Below, piece after piece: positions 1 through 7,268 of a stretch of DNA of 25,706 bases. The DNA lies in the NCBI GenBank assembly GCA_965661355.1, contig CBFIDI010000023.1:1-25706 (forward strand). Direction: 5' to 3'. A program made the position numbers and the translations under genes. The stretch's first letter is position 1; each line of letters begins with the position of its first letter. This stretch comes from CAMCFD01 sp965661355 (GTDB taxonomy: Bacteria; Pseudomonadota; Alphaproteobacteria; Rickettsiales; UBA1997). The notes beneath the pieces are model-generated. The model searched no databases, was not told the origin of the DNA, and saw nothing but the letters and a program-made list of their open reading frames with translations.

Positions 1-318
1 ACCGCAACCACAATTAGAGCTTGCATTAGGATTTTCAACCTTAAAATAAGAAGCACCCAGCTCTTTAACAAAATTTATGGTTGAACCTTCTAGAAATTGC
101 AAAGAAGTTTGATCGATAACTGCTATTAACTCTGATTGTTGCTCGCATATTTTTAAATCGTCATCTTTTAAATCATTGTCAAGATTAAAAAGATATTGAA
201 AGCCGCTACAACCACCACTAGAAACGGAAACACGCAAAAATTTATCTTTATTTTCTGACCTTGATTTAATTTCTTTAACCCTATCTATAGCTGAATCAGA
301 AAGTTTTAAATTATGCAT
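1..318 (-). CDS. erpA: ErpA/IscA-type iron-sulfur cluster carrier, 3' end outside window
   Basis: A-type Fe-S carrier that accepts nascent clusters and delivers them to apo-proteins in the cytoplasm. The visible 106 codons contain the family signatures: SGGCSGFQY with C37, and the C-terminal NPNASSNCGCG with C103 and C105, the three cluster-ligating cysteines. The frame is still open at base 1, so only the last few residues (usually a short S-F-x tail) are missing. NPNA before CGCG and GGCSGFQY resemble ErpA slightly more than IscA or SufA, but the subfamily is uncertain. The ATG at 316-318 is set by the strongest Shine-Dalgarno in the window, GGAGG at 325-329 (minus strand), 6 nt upstream. 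It lies 38 nt downstream of hisE and is probably co-transcribed with it. No isc or suf genes are visible beside it. Confidence 0.9.
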   Translation of the reverse strand, partial: MHNLKLSDSAIDRVKEIKSRSENKDKFLRVSVSSGGCSGFQYLFNLDNDLKDDDLKICEQQSELIAVIDQTSLQFLEGSTINFVKELGASYFKVENPNASSNCGCG

Positions 319-356
319 TTTTATCCTCCAAATTAGTAGTTTTCATCTTATTAAAT

Positions 357-674
357 TCACTTATTTTCATTTCTTGATTTTAATTCTTGTAAAATATCAT
401 CAATTTCTATATCTCTTTGCGCCATTAGAACCGATATATGAAAAAGTAAATCGCAAATTTCACCAATTAAATCTTTTTTAGAGCTTTGACTAGGGGCTTT
501 TTCATCTAAAAAAGACGCTATTATAACTTCAGTTGCCTCTTCACCGATTTTTCTGGTAACTTTTTCAACCCCACCATCAGACAAAAATCCACAATAAGAT
601 CCGCTTTCGCGGTTTTTTACTTTAGCTTTAATTTCGGCAAATAAATCTTTTACATTAAATTCTTTTGATGACAT
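357..674 (-). CDS. hisE: Phosphoribosyl-ATP pyrophosphatase HisE
   Basis: Second step of histidine biosynthesis: hydrolyses phosphoribosyl-ATP to phosphoribosyl-AMP and pyrophosphate. The 105-residue all-helical MazG-like protein carries the metal-binding acidic motifs: KIGEEATE at 42-49, and EICDLLFH at 72-79, in which E72 and D75 match the second metal-binding pair. The ending DDILQELKSRN is the usual HisE finish. Length matches free-standing HisE rather than a HisIE fusion. No other his gene is in the window. Downstream is the erpA-like gene, 38 nt away. The Shine-Dalgarno is weak (AT-only leader). An alternative reading as a general MazG-type pyrophosphatase is less likely given the SY...L...GG...K spacing before the KIGEE motif. 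Confidence 0.88.
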   Translation of the reverse strand: MSSKEFNVKDLFAEIKAKVKNRESGSYCGFLSDGGVEKVTRKIGEEATEVIIASFLDEKAPSQSSKKDLIGEICDLLFHISVLMAQRDIEIDDILQELKSRNENK

Positions 675-758
675 TATTTATTTGTTTTAATTAATCATTC
701 TTTAATAAATAGATAAAATAACTCATTTTTTATTTATTTTTAACAAAGCTCCTCAATT

Positions 759-787
759 ATTTTATAAGATATTTAGGTTTTTTGCAA
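759..787 (-). promoter_or_regulatory. Putative sigma-70 promoter for hisE
   Basis: On the minus strand, TTGCAA (782-787), a 17-nt spacer and TAAAAT (759-764). It predicts a start near base 752 and a leader of roughly 78 nt before hisE. Matches are moderate and the background is very AT-rich. Confidence 0.4.
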
Positions 788-811
788 GATGCAATAGCAA
801 ATTTTTGAAAT

Positions 812-971
812 AAGTCACCAAAAATTATGTCGAAGAAATTACTTTATCAGGTTATATTTTTTATATTATTTACTTAAATTATTTGTAAAAAATTAGCAAT
901 ATCAGCAACATTAAAAAGTTTTGACAATGACTTTAACGATTAAGCTTTAATAGATATATTGGTCAGATATA
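812..971 (+). repeat. Degenerate dispersed coding repeat, copy 1 (in 675-1204 gap)
   Basis: The 530-nt gap between hisE and ndk has no gene. It holds AAGTCACC at 812-819 and, at 905-962, a plus-strand remnant reading ATLKSFDND then F-N-D-stop-A-L-I-D. This aligns with PTLRRVFGDEF followed by INQIIAD in the best copy at 15152-15211, and the DNA agrees at roughly 70 percent by eye over 45 nt (hand alignment). An in-frame stop and loss of the intervening region show that it is dead. The family is described at 15001-15382. Confidence 0.45.
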
Positions 972-1140
972 GAGTTTAAATTCTCTCGCAATCTTTCAAG
1001 TTTTTAGGGCTGGATAAGAATTATCAAAAGAATGTAACTCCTATTCAAAATATATTTCTAGATTTTTATAATAGCTTTTTGCATGAATGATGAAATGCTT
1101 ATAAAGAAAGTGGCGCAAGCTGGTAAGATTATGTTAATTC

Positions 1141-1170
1141 TTGACTTTTTTAGCTTATTTTTGTTAGAAT
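1141..1170 (+). promoter_or_regulatory. Sigma-70-like promoter for ndk
   Basis: TTGACT (1141-1146), an 18-nt spacer and TAGAAT (1165-1170), ending 34 nt before the ndk ATG. This is one of the better promoter matches in the window. Confidence 0.6.
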
Positions 1171-1204
1171 ATAGCTGGTTACTAACTTTAAATTTATAAA
1201 AACA

Positions 1205-1627
1205 ATGAACGATCAACAAACTTTATCAATAATAAAGCCAGATGCAACAAGGCGTAATTTAACCGGTGCAATTAATGCGGTTTTCGAAGAAAGAGGACTT
1301 AGAATTGTGGCTCAAAAAAGAATTTTACTAAGCCAAGAAATGGCGAAAAAATTCTACGAAGTTCACAAAGAAAGACCTTTTTATGACGACTTAGTTAAAT
1401 TCATGACTTCAGGACCAGTTGTTGCGCAAGTTTTGCAAGGTAAAAATGCAGTTGCTCAAAACAGAGAAATTATGGGCGCAACAAACCCAAAATATGCCGC
1501 TGAAGGAACTGTTAGAAAGCAATTTGCCGAATCAATTGAAGCAAACTCTGTTCACGGTTCTGACAGTGAAGAAAATGCTAGAAATGAAATTTCTTTTTTC
1601 TTTGCCGACTATGAAATTGTGGGTTAA
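1205..1627 (+). CDS. ndk: Nucleoside diphosphate kinase
   Basis: Transfers the gamma-phosphate from ATP to NDPs through a phosphohistidine, balancing cytoplasmic NTP and dNTP pools. All 140 residues fit the family, whose usual length is 136-145. Visible motifs are the opening SIIKPDATRR with K11 and N18, GPVVAQVLQG at 70-79, MGATNP at 90-95, R104, and the active-site NSVHGSDS with catalytic H117. The start ATG at 1205 follows its own promoter closely, without a strong Shine-Dalgarno, and gives the canonical N-terminus. ffh follows 137 nt downstream on the same strand, with no convincing terminator between them. Nothing in it is truncated or anomalous. Confidence 0.97.
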   Translation: MNDQQTLSIIKPDATRRNLTGAINAVFEERGLRIVAQKRILLSQEMAKKFYEVHKERPFYDDLVKFMTSGPVVAQVLQGKNAVAQNREIMGATNPKYAAEGTVRKQFAESIEANSVHGSDSEENARNEISFFFADYEIVG

Positions 1628-1705
1628 TTAAATTTTTTTAATACAGCTAGCTTTAGTTAATTATAAATATTTTTACAAAACCACCTAGTTGCGTTTTGAA
1701 AAAAC

Positions 1706-1740
1706 AAGCTTTTCCTCAAAAAATTTTAAAGGAAAAGCTT
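1706..1740 (+). promoter_or_regulatory. Perfect inverted repeat in the ffh leader
   Basis: AAGCTTTTCC (1706-1715) and GGAAAAGCTT (1731-1740) pair perfectly over 10 bp, plus one further inner T-A pair, around a 13-nt loop. No U-tract follows on the plus strand, so it is not a canonical terminator of ndk. It ends 24 nt before the ffh start and would fold in the ndk-ffh mRNA, where it could stabilise RNA ends or affect ffh initiation. Function is inferred only. Confidence 0.5.
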
Positions 1741-1764
1741 GGACAAAAATTAAATTATTATTTT

Positions 1765-3165
1765 ATGTTAGAAAATATTTCGGGCAATATTAGTAAGGTT
1801 TTTGATAAGCTTTCGGGCAAAAAATTCATTAACGAGTCCGATTTAAATGATTCTTTGCGCGAAATCAGAATTGCTCTTCTTGAAGCTGATGTCTCGCTTG
1901 AAGTTGCCAAAAGCTTCATTTCCAAAGTTAAACAAGAAGCCGCTGGCCAACAAGTGATTAAAAGCGTCTCGGCCGGGCAAATGGTTGTTAAAATTGTTAA
2001 TGATTGCCTCGTAAATCTTTTGGGAAGCGACAAGCAAGAAATTAATTTTGAAGTAAAGCCGCCCGTTGTTATTATGATGGTTGGCCTTCAGGGCGCCGGA
2101 AAAACAACAAGCTCTGGTAAATTGGCGCATTATCTTAAAAATAAAAGTAATAAAAAAGTTTTGCTGGCCTCTCTTGATTCCTACAGACCAGCAGCAAAGG
2201 AACAGCTTAGGATTTTAGCGCAAAAATCTCAAACCGAAAGCCTTGAAATAATAGCCGACGAAAAGCCAACGACAACAGCAAAGCGCGCTTTAGAGAAATC
2301 TAAAGAATTTGGCTATGATATTTTAATTTTAGATACAGCAGGAAGAACAGTTGTAAACGAAGAAATGATGGGTGAACTTGAAGAAGTTCAAAAAATTTGC
2401 GATCCTAACGAAATTTTACTAACAGTCGATTCTATGATCGGTCAAGATGCAATAAATATTGCAAAAGGTTTCAATGAAAAACTTGACTTAAGCGGTGTAA
2501 TTTTAACCAGGCTTGATGGAGATTCGCGCGGCGGCGTAGCCTTGACTATGAAAGAAGCAACTGGTTGCCCGATAAAATTTATTGGTGTTGGCGAAAATAT
2601 TAGTGACCTTGAAGCATTTGACCCCAAAAGAATTGCATCTAGAATTGTTGGAATGGGCGACATTGTAACTTTAGTTGAAAAAGCGCAAGAAGTTTTTGAT
2701 GAAGATGAAATGAAAAAAGCCGAGCAAAAAATGCAAAAAGGCCAATTTGACCTTGAAGATTTACTGAGTCAGATAAGAAATATGAAGAAGATGGGCGGAA
2801 TGGGATCGATTATGAAGATGCTTCCAGGGGCGTCAAAATTAAACCAGGCCATGGATAAAATGGGTGATATGCAAGGTGAAATCAAGCGTCAAGAAGCTTT
2901 AATTTTATCAATGACAAAAAAAGAAAGACAAAAACCAGATATTTTAAGCTCATCAAGAAAAAGAAGGATTGCAACTGGTTCTGGCTCGAATATTCAAGAG
3001 GTTAATCGGTTGCTGAAAAAATATAAACATATGAAGAAGATGATGGGAAAAATGGGCAAAATGGATAAATCAAAACTTGCTGACATGATGGGATCTGGCG
3101 GTGATGAGGGTTTTACTCAATCTATGGACCAAAAACCACCTAGTGGAAATTTTTTAGGCTTTTAG
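1765..3165 (+). CDS. ffh: Signal recognition particle GTPase Ffh
   Basis: SRP54 homologue: binds 4.5S RNA and signal sequences of nascent membrane proteins and docks with FtsY at the inner membrane. Numbered from the chosen start (466 residues), the N domain begins MLENISGNISKVF with ALLEADV at 37-43. The G domain has the P-loop GLQGAGKTT at 107-115, DSYRPAAKEQL at 138-148, DTAGR at 190-194 and TRLDGD at 248-253. The C-terminal M domain is methionine-rich (KKMGGMGSIMKMLPG, then MKKMMGKMGKM), with the RNA-binding segment SSSRKRRIATGSG near 396-408. The frame is open upstream to a TTG at 1696, but those 23 residues match nothing in SRP54, cover the 1706-1740 hairpin and precede the canonical N-terminus, so the ATG at 1765 is preferred. 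The Shine-Dalgarno is poor. Confidence 0.97.
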   Translation: MLENISGNISKVFDKLSGKKFINESDLNDSLREIRIALLEADVSLEVAKSFISKVKQEAAGQQVIKSVSAGQMVVKIVNDCLVNLLGSDKQEINFEVKPPVVIMMVGLQGAGKTTSSGKLAHYLKNKSNKKVLLASLDSYRPAAKEQLRILAQKSQTESLEIIADEKPTTTAKRALEKSKEFGYDILILDTAGRTVVNEEMMGELEEVQKICDPNEILLTVDSMIGQDAINIAKGFNEKLDLSGVILTRLDGDSRGGVALTMKEATGCPIKFIGVGENISDLEAFDPKRIASRIVGMGDIVTLVEKAQEVFDEDEMKKAEQKMQKGQFDLEDLLSQIRNMKKMGGMGSIMKMLPGASKLNQAMDKMGDMQGEIKRQEALILSMTKKERQKPDILSSSRKRRIATGSGSNIQEVNRLLKKYKHMKKMMGKMGKMDKSKLADMMGSGGDEGFTQSMDQKPPSGNFLGF

Positions 3166-3190
3166 AATATATATTTATATTTGCTAGAAA

Positions 3191-3224
3191 TTTTTTATCT
3201 TTATTTAGTCTTAAAGATAAAAAA
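3191..3224. repeat. Perfect 13-bp inverted repeat between convergent genes
   Basis: TTTTTTATCTTTA (3191-3203) and TAAAGATAAAAAA (3212-3224) form an 8-nt-loop hairpin between the 3' ends of ffh and the minus-strand transporter. The arms run T-first then A, the reverse of a bidirectional intrinsic terminator, so neither strand gets a U-tract after the stem. It may still block exonucleases or act as a weak convergent stop. Confidence 0.5.
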
Positions 3225-3342
3225 TGATATTGAAAATTTATTTTAAAATGTAAACTGCGATTCTTAATTAGATTTTAAAATTTGATATTAGTGTAATAAT
3301 TAATTATCTTTTTTGACCTAAATTTAACCTAATATCATATTT

Positions 3343-3942
3343 TTATTTGTTATTTTTTAACTCGAAATAAACATCTTTAAAAATAATAAAACTCGAGACG
3401 CCAGCTAAAATTGAAATTACTGAAGCGGCAATTAAATCTGGAAGTACATTTGAGGTGAAAAAAATCGAAATTCCAGCAATAATTATTAAAAAATTATTAA
3501 TCACATCGTTACGACTACAAAGCCAAACAGATTTCTGGTTTGACGAACCTTCTTTATATCTAAACAGTAAAATACTAACAAAGAGATTAACCAAAAGCGC
3601 AATGAACGAAGTTGCCATCATCAAATAAGATCTTGGCACGGGCAAGCCAATTTGATATTTTTCATAAGCACTATAAAGAATATAAATTGCAAATATCAAC
3701 ATTGAAAACCCCTTTATAAATGCAGCATAAGAACGTATTTTTGGCGATTTACTTAAGGCGTAAATCGTAATCAAATAATTAAACGAGTCACCTAAAAAGT
3801 CAAATGAATCGGCGATTAAAGCTAGTGAATGCGCGAAATAACCCGATAAAAATTCAGCAAAAAACATTATAAAATTTAAGACAAGTGCAATTTTAACTGC
3901 TTTTTTAAATAAGTTAATGTTGTTATTTTCAACTAGGGTCAT
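3343..3942 (-). CDS. Short cation diffusion facilitator-family transporter
   Basis: Predicted inner-membrane metal-proton antiporter of about six helices (199 residues). The CDF signature is in helix 2, SLALIADSFDFLGDS at 39-53, with D48 and D52 placed like the metal-binding pair of this fold. Helix 5 has the WLCSRNDVINN segment at 140-150, typical of a compact CDF subgroup lacking the usual HxxxD and the long cytoplasmic C-terminal domain. It ends after helix 6, so there is no dimerising metallochaperone-like domain. Metal specificity cannot be read from the sequence; replacement of the helix-5 histidine argues against assuming zinc. It converges on ffh and has its own transcription direction. 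The ATG at 3940-3942 has only a weak AAGAAAA Shine-Dalgarno. Family assignment is fairly secure, function less so. Confidence 0.75.
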   Translation of the reverse strand: MTLVENNNINLFKKAVKIALVLNFIMFFAEFLSGYFAHSLALIADSFDFLGDSFNYLITIYALSKSPKIRSYAAFIKGFSMLIFAIYILYSAYEKYQIGLPVPRSYLMMATSFIALLVNLFVSILLFRYKEGSSNQKSVWLCSRNDVINNFLIIIAGISIFFTSNVLPDLIAASVISILAGVSSFIIFKDVYFELKNNK

Positions 3943-4075
3943 TATTTTTCTTGCTTAAGTCTATTTCTAATATTGATCGTCATATTTAAATCTATTAAAA
4001 ACAAGGTAAATTTGCTTTTATAGCTTTCTTACGCCATTTTAACTTTGTAATTTAGTGTTAAAAGTAGATAAAGAA

Positions 4076-4348
4076 ATGATGATTTTATTTATGAAATTTA
4101 AATGTCATTATCAAAAAACAAACTTTAAACATATTACTAAGCTTCATATATTGAGTAAATTTGATTTTTTACCCAGGATTACAGATGAAATTTTTATTCA
4201 CAACCTGAATATGTAATATTTTTTACCTATATAACTAGAAAATTACTTGAAATATTAAGATTTTTATAATAACAAATTTTATTACTATGCTGATTCTGGA
4301 TTTGGTTTTTACCTAAATTTTAATCAAGCAACGGCAATAATAATCTAA
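4076..4348 (+). pseudogene. Possible decayed coding fragments in the 3943-4436 gap
   Basis: This 494-nt gap has no intact gene. Two plus-strand fragments look more protein-like than their surroundings. One is a 46-codon frame at 4076-4216 beginning MMILFMKFKCHYQK. The other, at 4259-4348, reads DFYNNKFYYYADSGFGFYL and ends at TAA, with stops just upstream in its frame. I do not recognise either, and they may belong to different ancestral genes or be chance. Confidence 0.2.
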
Positions 4349-4436
4349 ATTACCAGTCGATAAAATTACCCAGTCATTGAATAATTAGTTTTTAATTTAA
4401 GGTCTAGAAAGTTGATAACCCGAACATTAATTTAAA

Positions 4437-5504
4437 TTAAATCTCAGCAGACATTCTTTGCGCCTGATCTTCTGATTGTAAGGCGTCAATAAACTCATCG
4501 AGCTCGCCGACCAAAATTTCGTCAATTTTGAATGAAGTTAGGTTAATTCTGTGGTCAGTAACACGACTTTGCGGAAAATTATAAGTTCTAATTCTTTCAC
4601 TTCTATCGCCAGAGCCAACTTGGCTTTTACGGTTGTCGGCCATTTCTTTTTGCGCCTTTTCACGCTCGGCCTCATATATTCTAGAGCGCAACACTTTCAT
4701 TGCTTTTTCTTTATTTTTAATTTGACTTTTTTCATCTTGCATCGAAACGGTGATTAAGGTCGGTAAATGGGTAATTCTAACCGCTGAATCTGTCGTATTA
4801 ACAGATTGACCACCTGGGCCCGATGCCCTAAATATGTCAATACGCAAATCTTTATCTTCAATTTTAACATCAACCTCTTCAGCTTCAGGCAAAACAGCAA
4901 CAGTTGCCGCCGAAGTATGAACTCGACCTTGGCTTTCAGTTTCTGGAACTCGCTGAACTCGATGAACGCCAGATTCAAATTTTAGTTTTGCAAAAACATT
5001 TCTACCCGAAATTGCCGCCGAAGCTTCTTTGTAGCCGCCAATTCCAGTTTCAGAAAAATTAATAATTTCAAATTTCCAGCCATTTTTCTCAGAATATTTT
5101 TGATACATATGAAATAACTTATTTGCAAAAAGCGCAGCCTCTTCACCACCTGTTCCGGCCCTGACTTCAATAATTGCGTTTTTTTCATCGGCTTCGTCCT
5201 TTGGCAAAAGGGCAATTTTTAAAGATTTTTCAATTTCTGTTATATTGTTTTCAAGATTTTGCTTTTCTTCCTCCATTAAATCCTTCATCTCTTTGTCATC
5301 AAGCGTTTTGAGGTCTTCTTCTATGTCATTTAGTTCTTTTTCTGATTTTTTATATTGCTCGGCCAAGGTGACAATTTCAGTTAAATCGGAATGTTCTTTT
5401 GAAATTTTAGCAAATTCCTGCCCCAGCCCAGAAGGATCTTGAAGTTTATTTTCAAGATCTTTGAACTTTTTTATAATTGAGTCTAATTTATTAGAAAATG
5501 ACAT
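4437..5504 (-). CDS. prfA: Peptide chain release factor 1
   Basis: Class I release factor reading UAA and UAG in the ribosomal A site and triggering peptidyl-tRNA hydrolysis. The 355 residues match RF1 length. The codon-recognition tripeptide PxT appears as PET at 187-189 in HRVQRVPETESQGR. The catalytic GGQ is at 231-233 in ASGPGGQSVNTTDSAVRITH. GSGDRSERIRTYNFPQ and RVTDHRINLT are the usual C-terminal blocks. The residue after GGQ is serine, where many RF1 proteins have histidine, and the block after GGQ reads LPTLITVSMQDEKSQ instead of the common LPTGIVV form; both are mild departures. PrmC, which methylates the GGQ glutamine, is encoded about 6 kb away rather than adjacent. The gene is divergent from metG, with overlapping leaders. 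Confidence 0.97.
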   Translation of the reverse strand: MSFSNKLDSIIKKFKDLENKLQDPSGLGQEFAKISKEHSDLTEIVTLAEQYKKSEKELNDIEEDLKTLDDKEMKDLMEEEKQNLENNITEIEKSLKIALLPKDEADEKNAIIEVRAGTGGEEAALFANKLFHMYQKYSEKNGWKFEIINFSETGIGGYKEASAAISGRNVFAKLKFESGVHRVQRVPETESQGRVHTSAATVAVLPEAEEVDVKIEDKDLRIDIFRASGPGGQSVNTTDSAVRITHLPTLITVSMQDEKSQIKNKEKAMKVLRSRIYEAEREKAQKEMADNRKSQVGSGDRSERIRTYNFPQSRVTDHRINLTSFKIDEILVGELDEFIDALQSEDQAQRMSAEI

Positions 5505-5509
5505 TTTTA

Positions 5510-5538
5510 TTGATATTTAAAGAAAAATTTTATATAAT
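5510..5538 (+). promoter_or_regulatory. Sigma-70 promoter for metG
   Basis: TTGATA (5510-5515), a 17-nt spacer and TATAAT (5533-5538), a near-consensus match. The predicted start near 5545 gives a leader of about 114 nt before metG. It lies inside the 5' leader of the opposing prfA transcript. Confidence 0.6.
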
Positions 5539-5618
5539 GTAAAGCTATATTTTGTAAAAGCTTAACTTAAAAAACCAAGGCTGATCTTTTATTTAAATTA
5601 ACAATTCGTTAAACCTTA

Positions 5619-5647
5619 ATTGTAAGCTAAAAAACCTTAATCGTCAA
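5619..5647 (-). promoter_or_regulatory. Sigma-70 promoter for prfA
   Basis: On the minus strand, TTGACG (5642-5647), a 17-nt spacer and TACAAT (5619-5624). The predicted start near 5612 gives a leader of about 108 nt that overlaps the metG leader in antisense. Confidence 0.6.
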
Positions 5648-5658
5648 GATCTTTAAAT

Positions 5659-7266
5659 ATGACCAAAAATTTTTATGTAACTTCGCCAATTTATTATGTT
5701 AACGATGTTCCTCATATTGGACACGCTTACACTTCTTTGGCTTGCGATGTTACTGCGCGCTTTAAAAGGCTTCAGGGTTTTGATGTTAGATTCTTAACCG
5801 GAACCGATGAACATGGTCAAAAGGTCGAAAAGTCTGCTTTATCCAAAGAAAAAACCCCTATTGAATTTTGCAATGAAGTTTCTAAAAAATTTCGCGAATT
5901 AAACGAAATAATGCAATTTTCTAATGATGACTTTATTAGAACAACCGAAGATAGACATAAAAAATGCGCAACTGAAATTTGGCATCGACTTGAACAAAAT
6001 GGATATATTTACAAAGGAATATATGAAGGTTGGTACGCCGTTCGTGACGAAGCTTTTTATAGCGAAGACGAAATAACAAATGGTAAAGCCCCTAGTGGCG
6101 CCGAAGTCGAGTGGCAAAAGCAAGAAAGTTATTTTTTTAGACTTTCCGCTTTTGAGGACAAGCTGTTAGCTTTATATGAAGCTGTGCCAGACTTTGTTCA
6201 ACCCAAATCAAAAATGAGTGAAGTTTTATCTTTTGTTAAAGGTGGCTTGAAAGACTTGTCAATTTCAAGAAATACATTTTCTTGGGGCGTTGAAGTGCCC
6301 AAAACTGAGCCAGAGAAAGAAAATAAACATATTATGTATGTTTGGCTTGACGCGCTTACCAATTATTTGTCAGCACTTGGCTTTCCGGATGAAAATAACG
6401 ATCTTTTTCAAAAATTTTGGTTAAATACCGAAAAATCTCCAATTCATATTGTTGGTAAAGATATTTTACGATTTCATGCAATTTATTGGCCTGCTTTTTT
6501 AATGGCAGCTAACTTACCTTTGCCACATTCAATTTTTGCCCATGGTTGGTGGACAAATGAGGGTGAAAAAATATCAAAATCTGTGGGTAATGTAATTGAC
6601 CCCGTGCAAGAAATTAACTGGCTAGAAAGCCTTGGTTGCAGCGAAGAACAGGCAATTGACTATTTCAAATATTTTTTAATGCGAGAAATTCCATTTGGCA
6701 ATGACGGCGACTATTCGCGTAGCCGACTTGTCCAGCGCATTAATTCTGAGTTAGCAAATAATATTGGCAATTTAACCCAGCGCTCGCTATCAATGATTCA
6801 CAAAAACAACGATGATAAAATTGTTGATATTTCTAATTATAACGAAGGAATGTCTATTTTAAGAGAAGCATTTGAAATGGTTAAAAATTTTGAAGAAAAA
6901 ATGGAAAAAATGGCTTACGATAAGGCTATTTTTGAAATCATCAATTTTGCGTCAACCTGCAATCAATTCATTAATGATAAAGCTCCTTGGAAACTAAAAA
7001 AAGAAGAGAAAATTGACGAAATGAATCAAATTTTATCAACAATTGCCAATTGCCTAGTTATTATTAGTTCGGCTTTAGAGATATTTCTACCAAATTTAAC
7101 GAAAAAAATGCAACTTTTTTTACAAAAAAATGAAAAATTTAGCACAATAAAACAAATTTACGAAGAAAATTTCAAAAATATTAAACCTGTTTTAGAAAAA
7201 GATCACAAAATTAAAAAGCCCCAAGCGATTTTTTCAAGAATTGAAGAACAAAATATAACCAAATAA
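5659..7266 (+). CDS. metG: Methionyl-tRNA synthetase
   Basis: Class I aminoacyl-tRNA synthetase charging initiator and elongator tRNA-Met. The 535 residues open TKNFYVTSPIYYVNDVPHIGH with HIGH at 19-22. LTGTDEHGQK at 46-55 is the methionine-site region. The KMSKS loop is KISKS at 304-308 within GWWTNEGEKISKSVGN. The connective domain (WYAVRDEAFYSEDEI then APSGAEVEW) lacks the Cys4 zinc knuckle, as in the zinc-free MetRS type of alphaproteobacteria. The helical anticodon domain follows, with NNIGNLTQR and NDKAPWKLKK. There is no C-terminal EMAPII/Trbp111 tRNA-binding domain, which is usual for this short form. Its stop is 2 nt before the next start codon, so translation of the downstream gene is probably coupled. 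Complete, no anomalies. Confidence 0.97.
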   Translation: MTKNFYVTSPIYYVNDVPHIGHAYTSLACDVTARFKRLQGFDVRFLTGTDEHGQKVEKSALSKEKTPIEFCNEVSKKFRELNEIMQFSNDDFIRTTEDRHKKCATEIWHRLEQNGYIYKGIYEGWYAVRDEAFYSEDEITNGKAPSGAEVEWQKQESYFFRLSAFEDKLLALYEAVPDFVQPKSKMSEVLSFVKGGLKDLSISRNTFSWGVEVPKTEPEKENKHIMYVWLDALTNYLSALGFPDENNDLFQKFWLNTEKSPIHIVGKDILRFHAIYWPAFLMAANLPLPHSIFAHGWWTNEGEKISKSVGNVIDPVQEINWLESLGCSEEQAIDYFKYFLMREIPFGNDGDYSRSRLVQRINSELANNIGNLTQRSLSMIHKNNDDKIVDISNYNEGMSILREAFEMVKNFEEKMEKMAYDKAIFEIINFASTCNQFINDKAPWKLKKEEKIDEMNQILSTIANCLVIISSALEIFLPNLTKKMQLFLQKNEKFSTIKQIYEENFKNIKPVLEKDHKIKKPQAIFSRIEEQNITK

Positions 7267-7268
7267 AT

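Noticed and set aside
1083..1199. 38-codon plus-strand ORF just before ndk
   Set aside because: It spans the ndk promoter, has a random-looking hydrophobic end and no Shine-Dalgarno; most likely chance.
1696..1764. N-terminal extension of Ffh from TTG 1696
   Set aside because: The 23 added residues match nothing in SRP54 and cover a perfect hairpin; the family N-terminus begins at the ATG at 1765.
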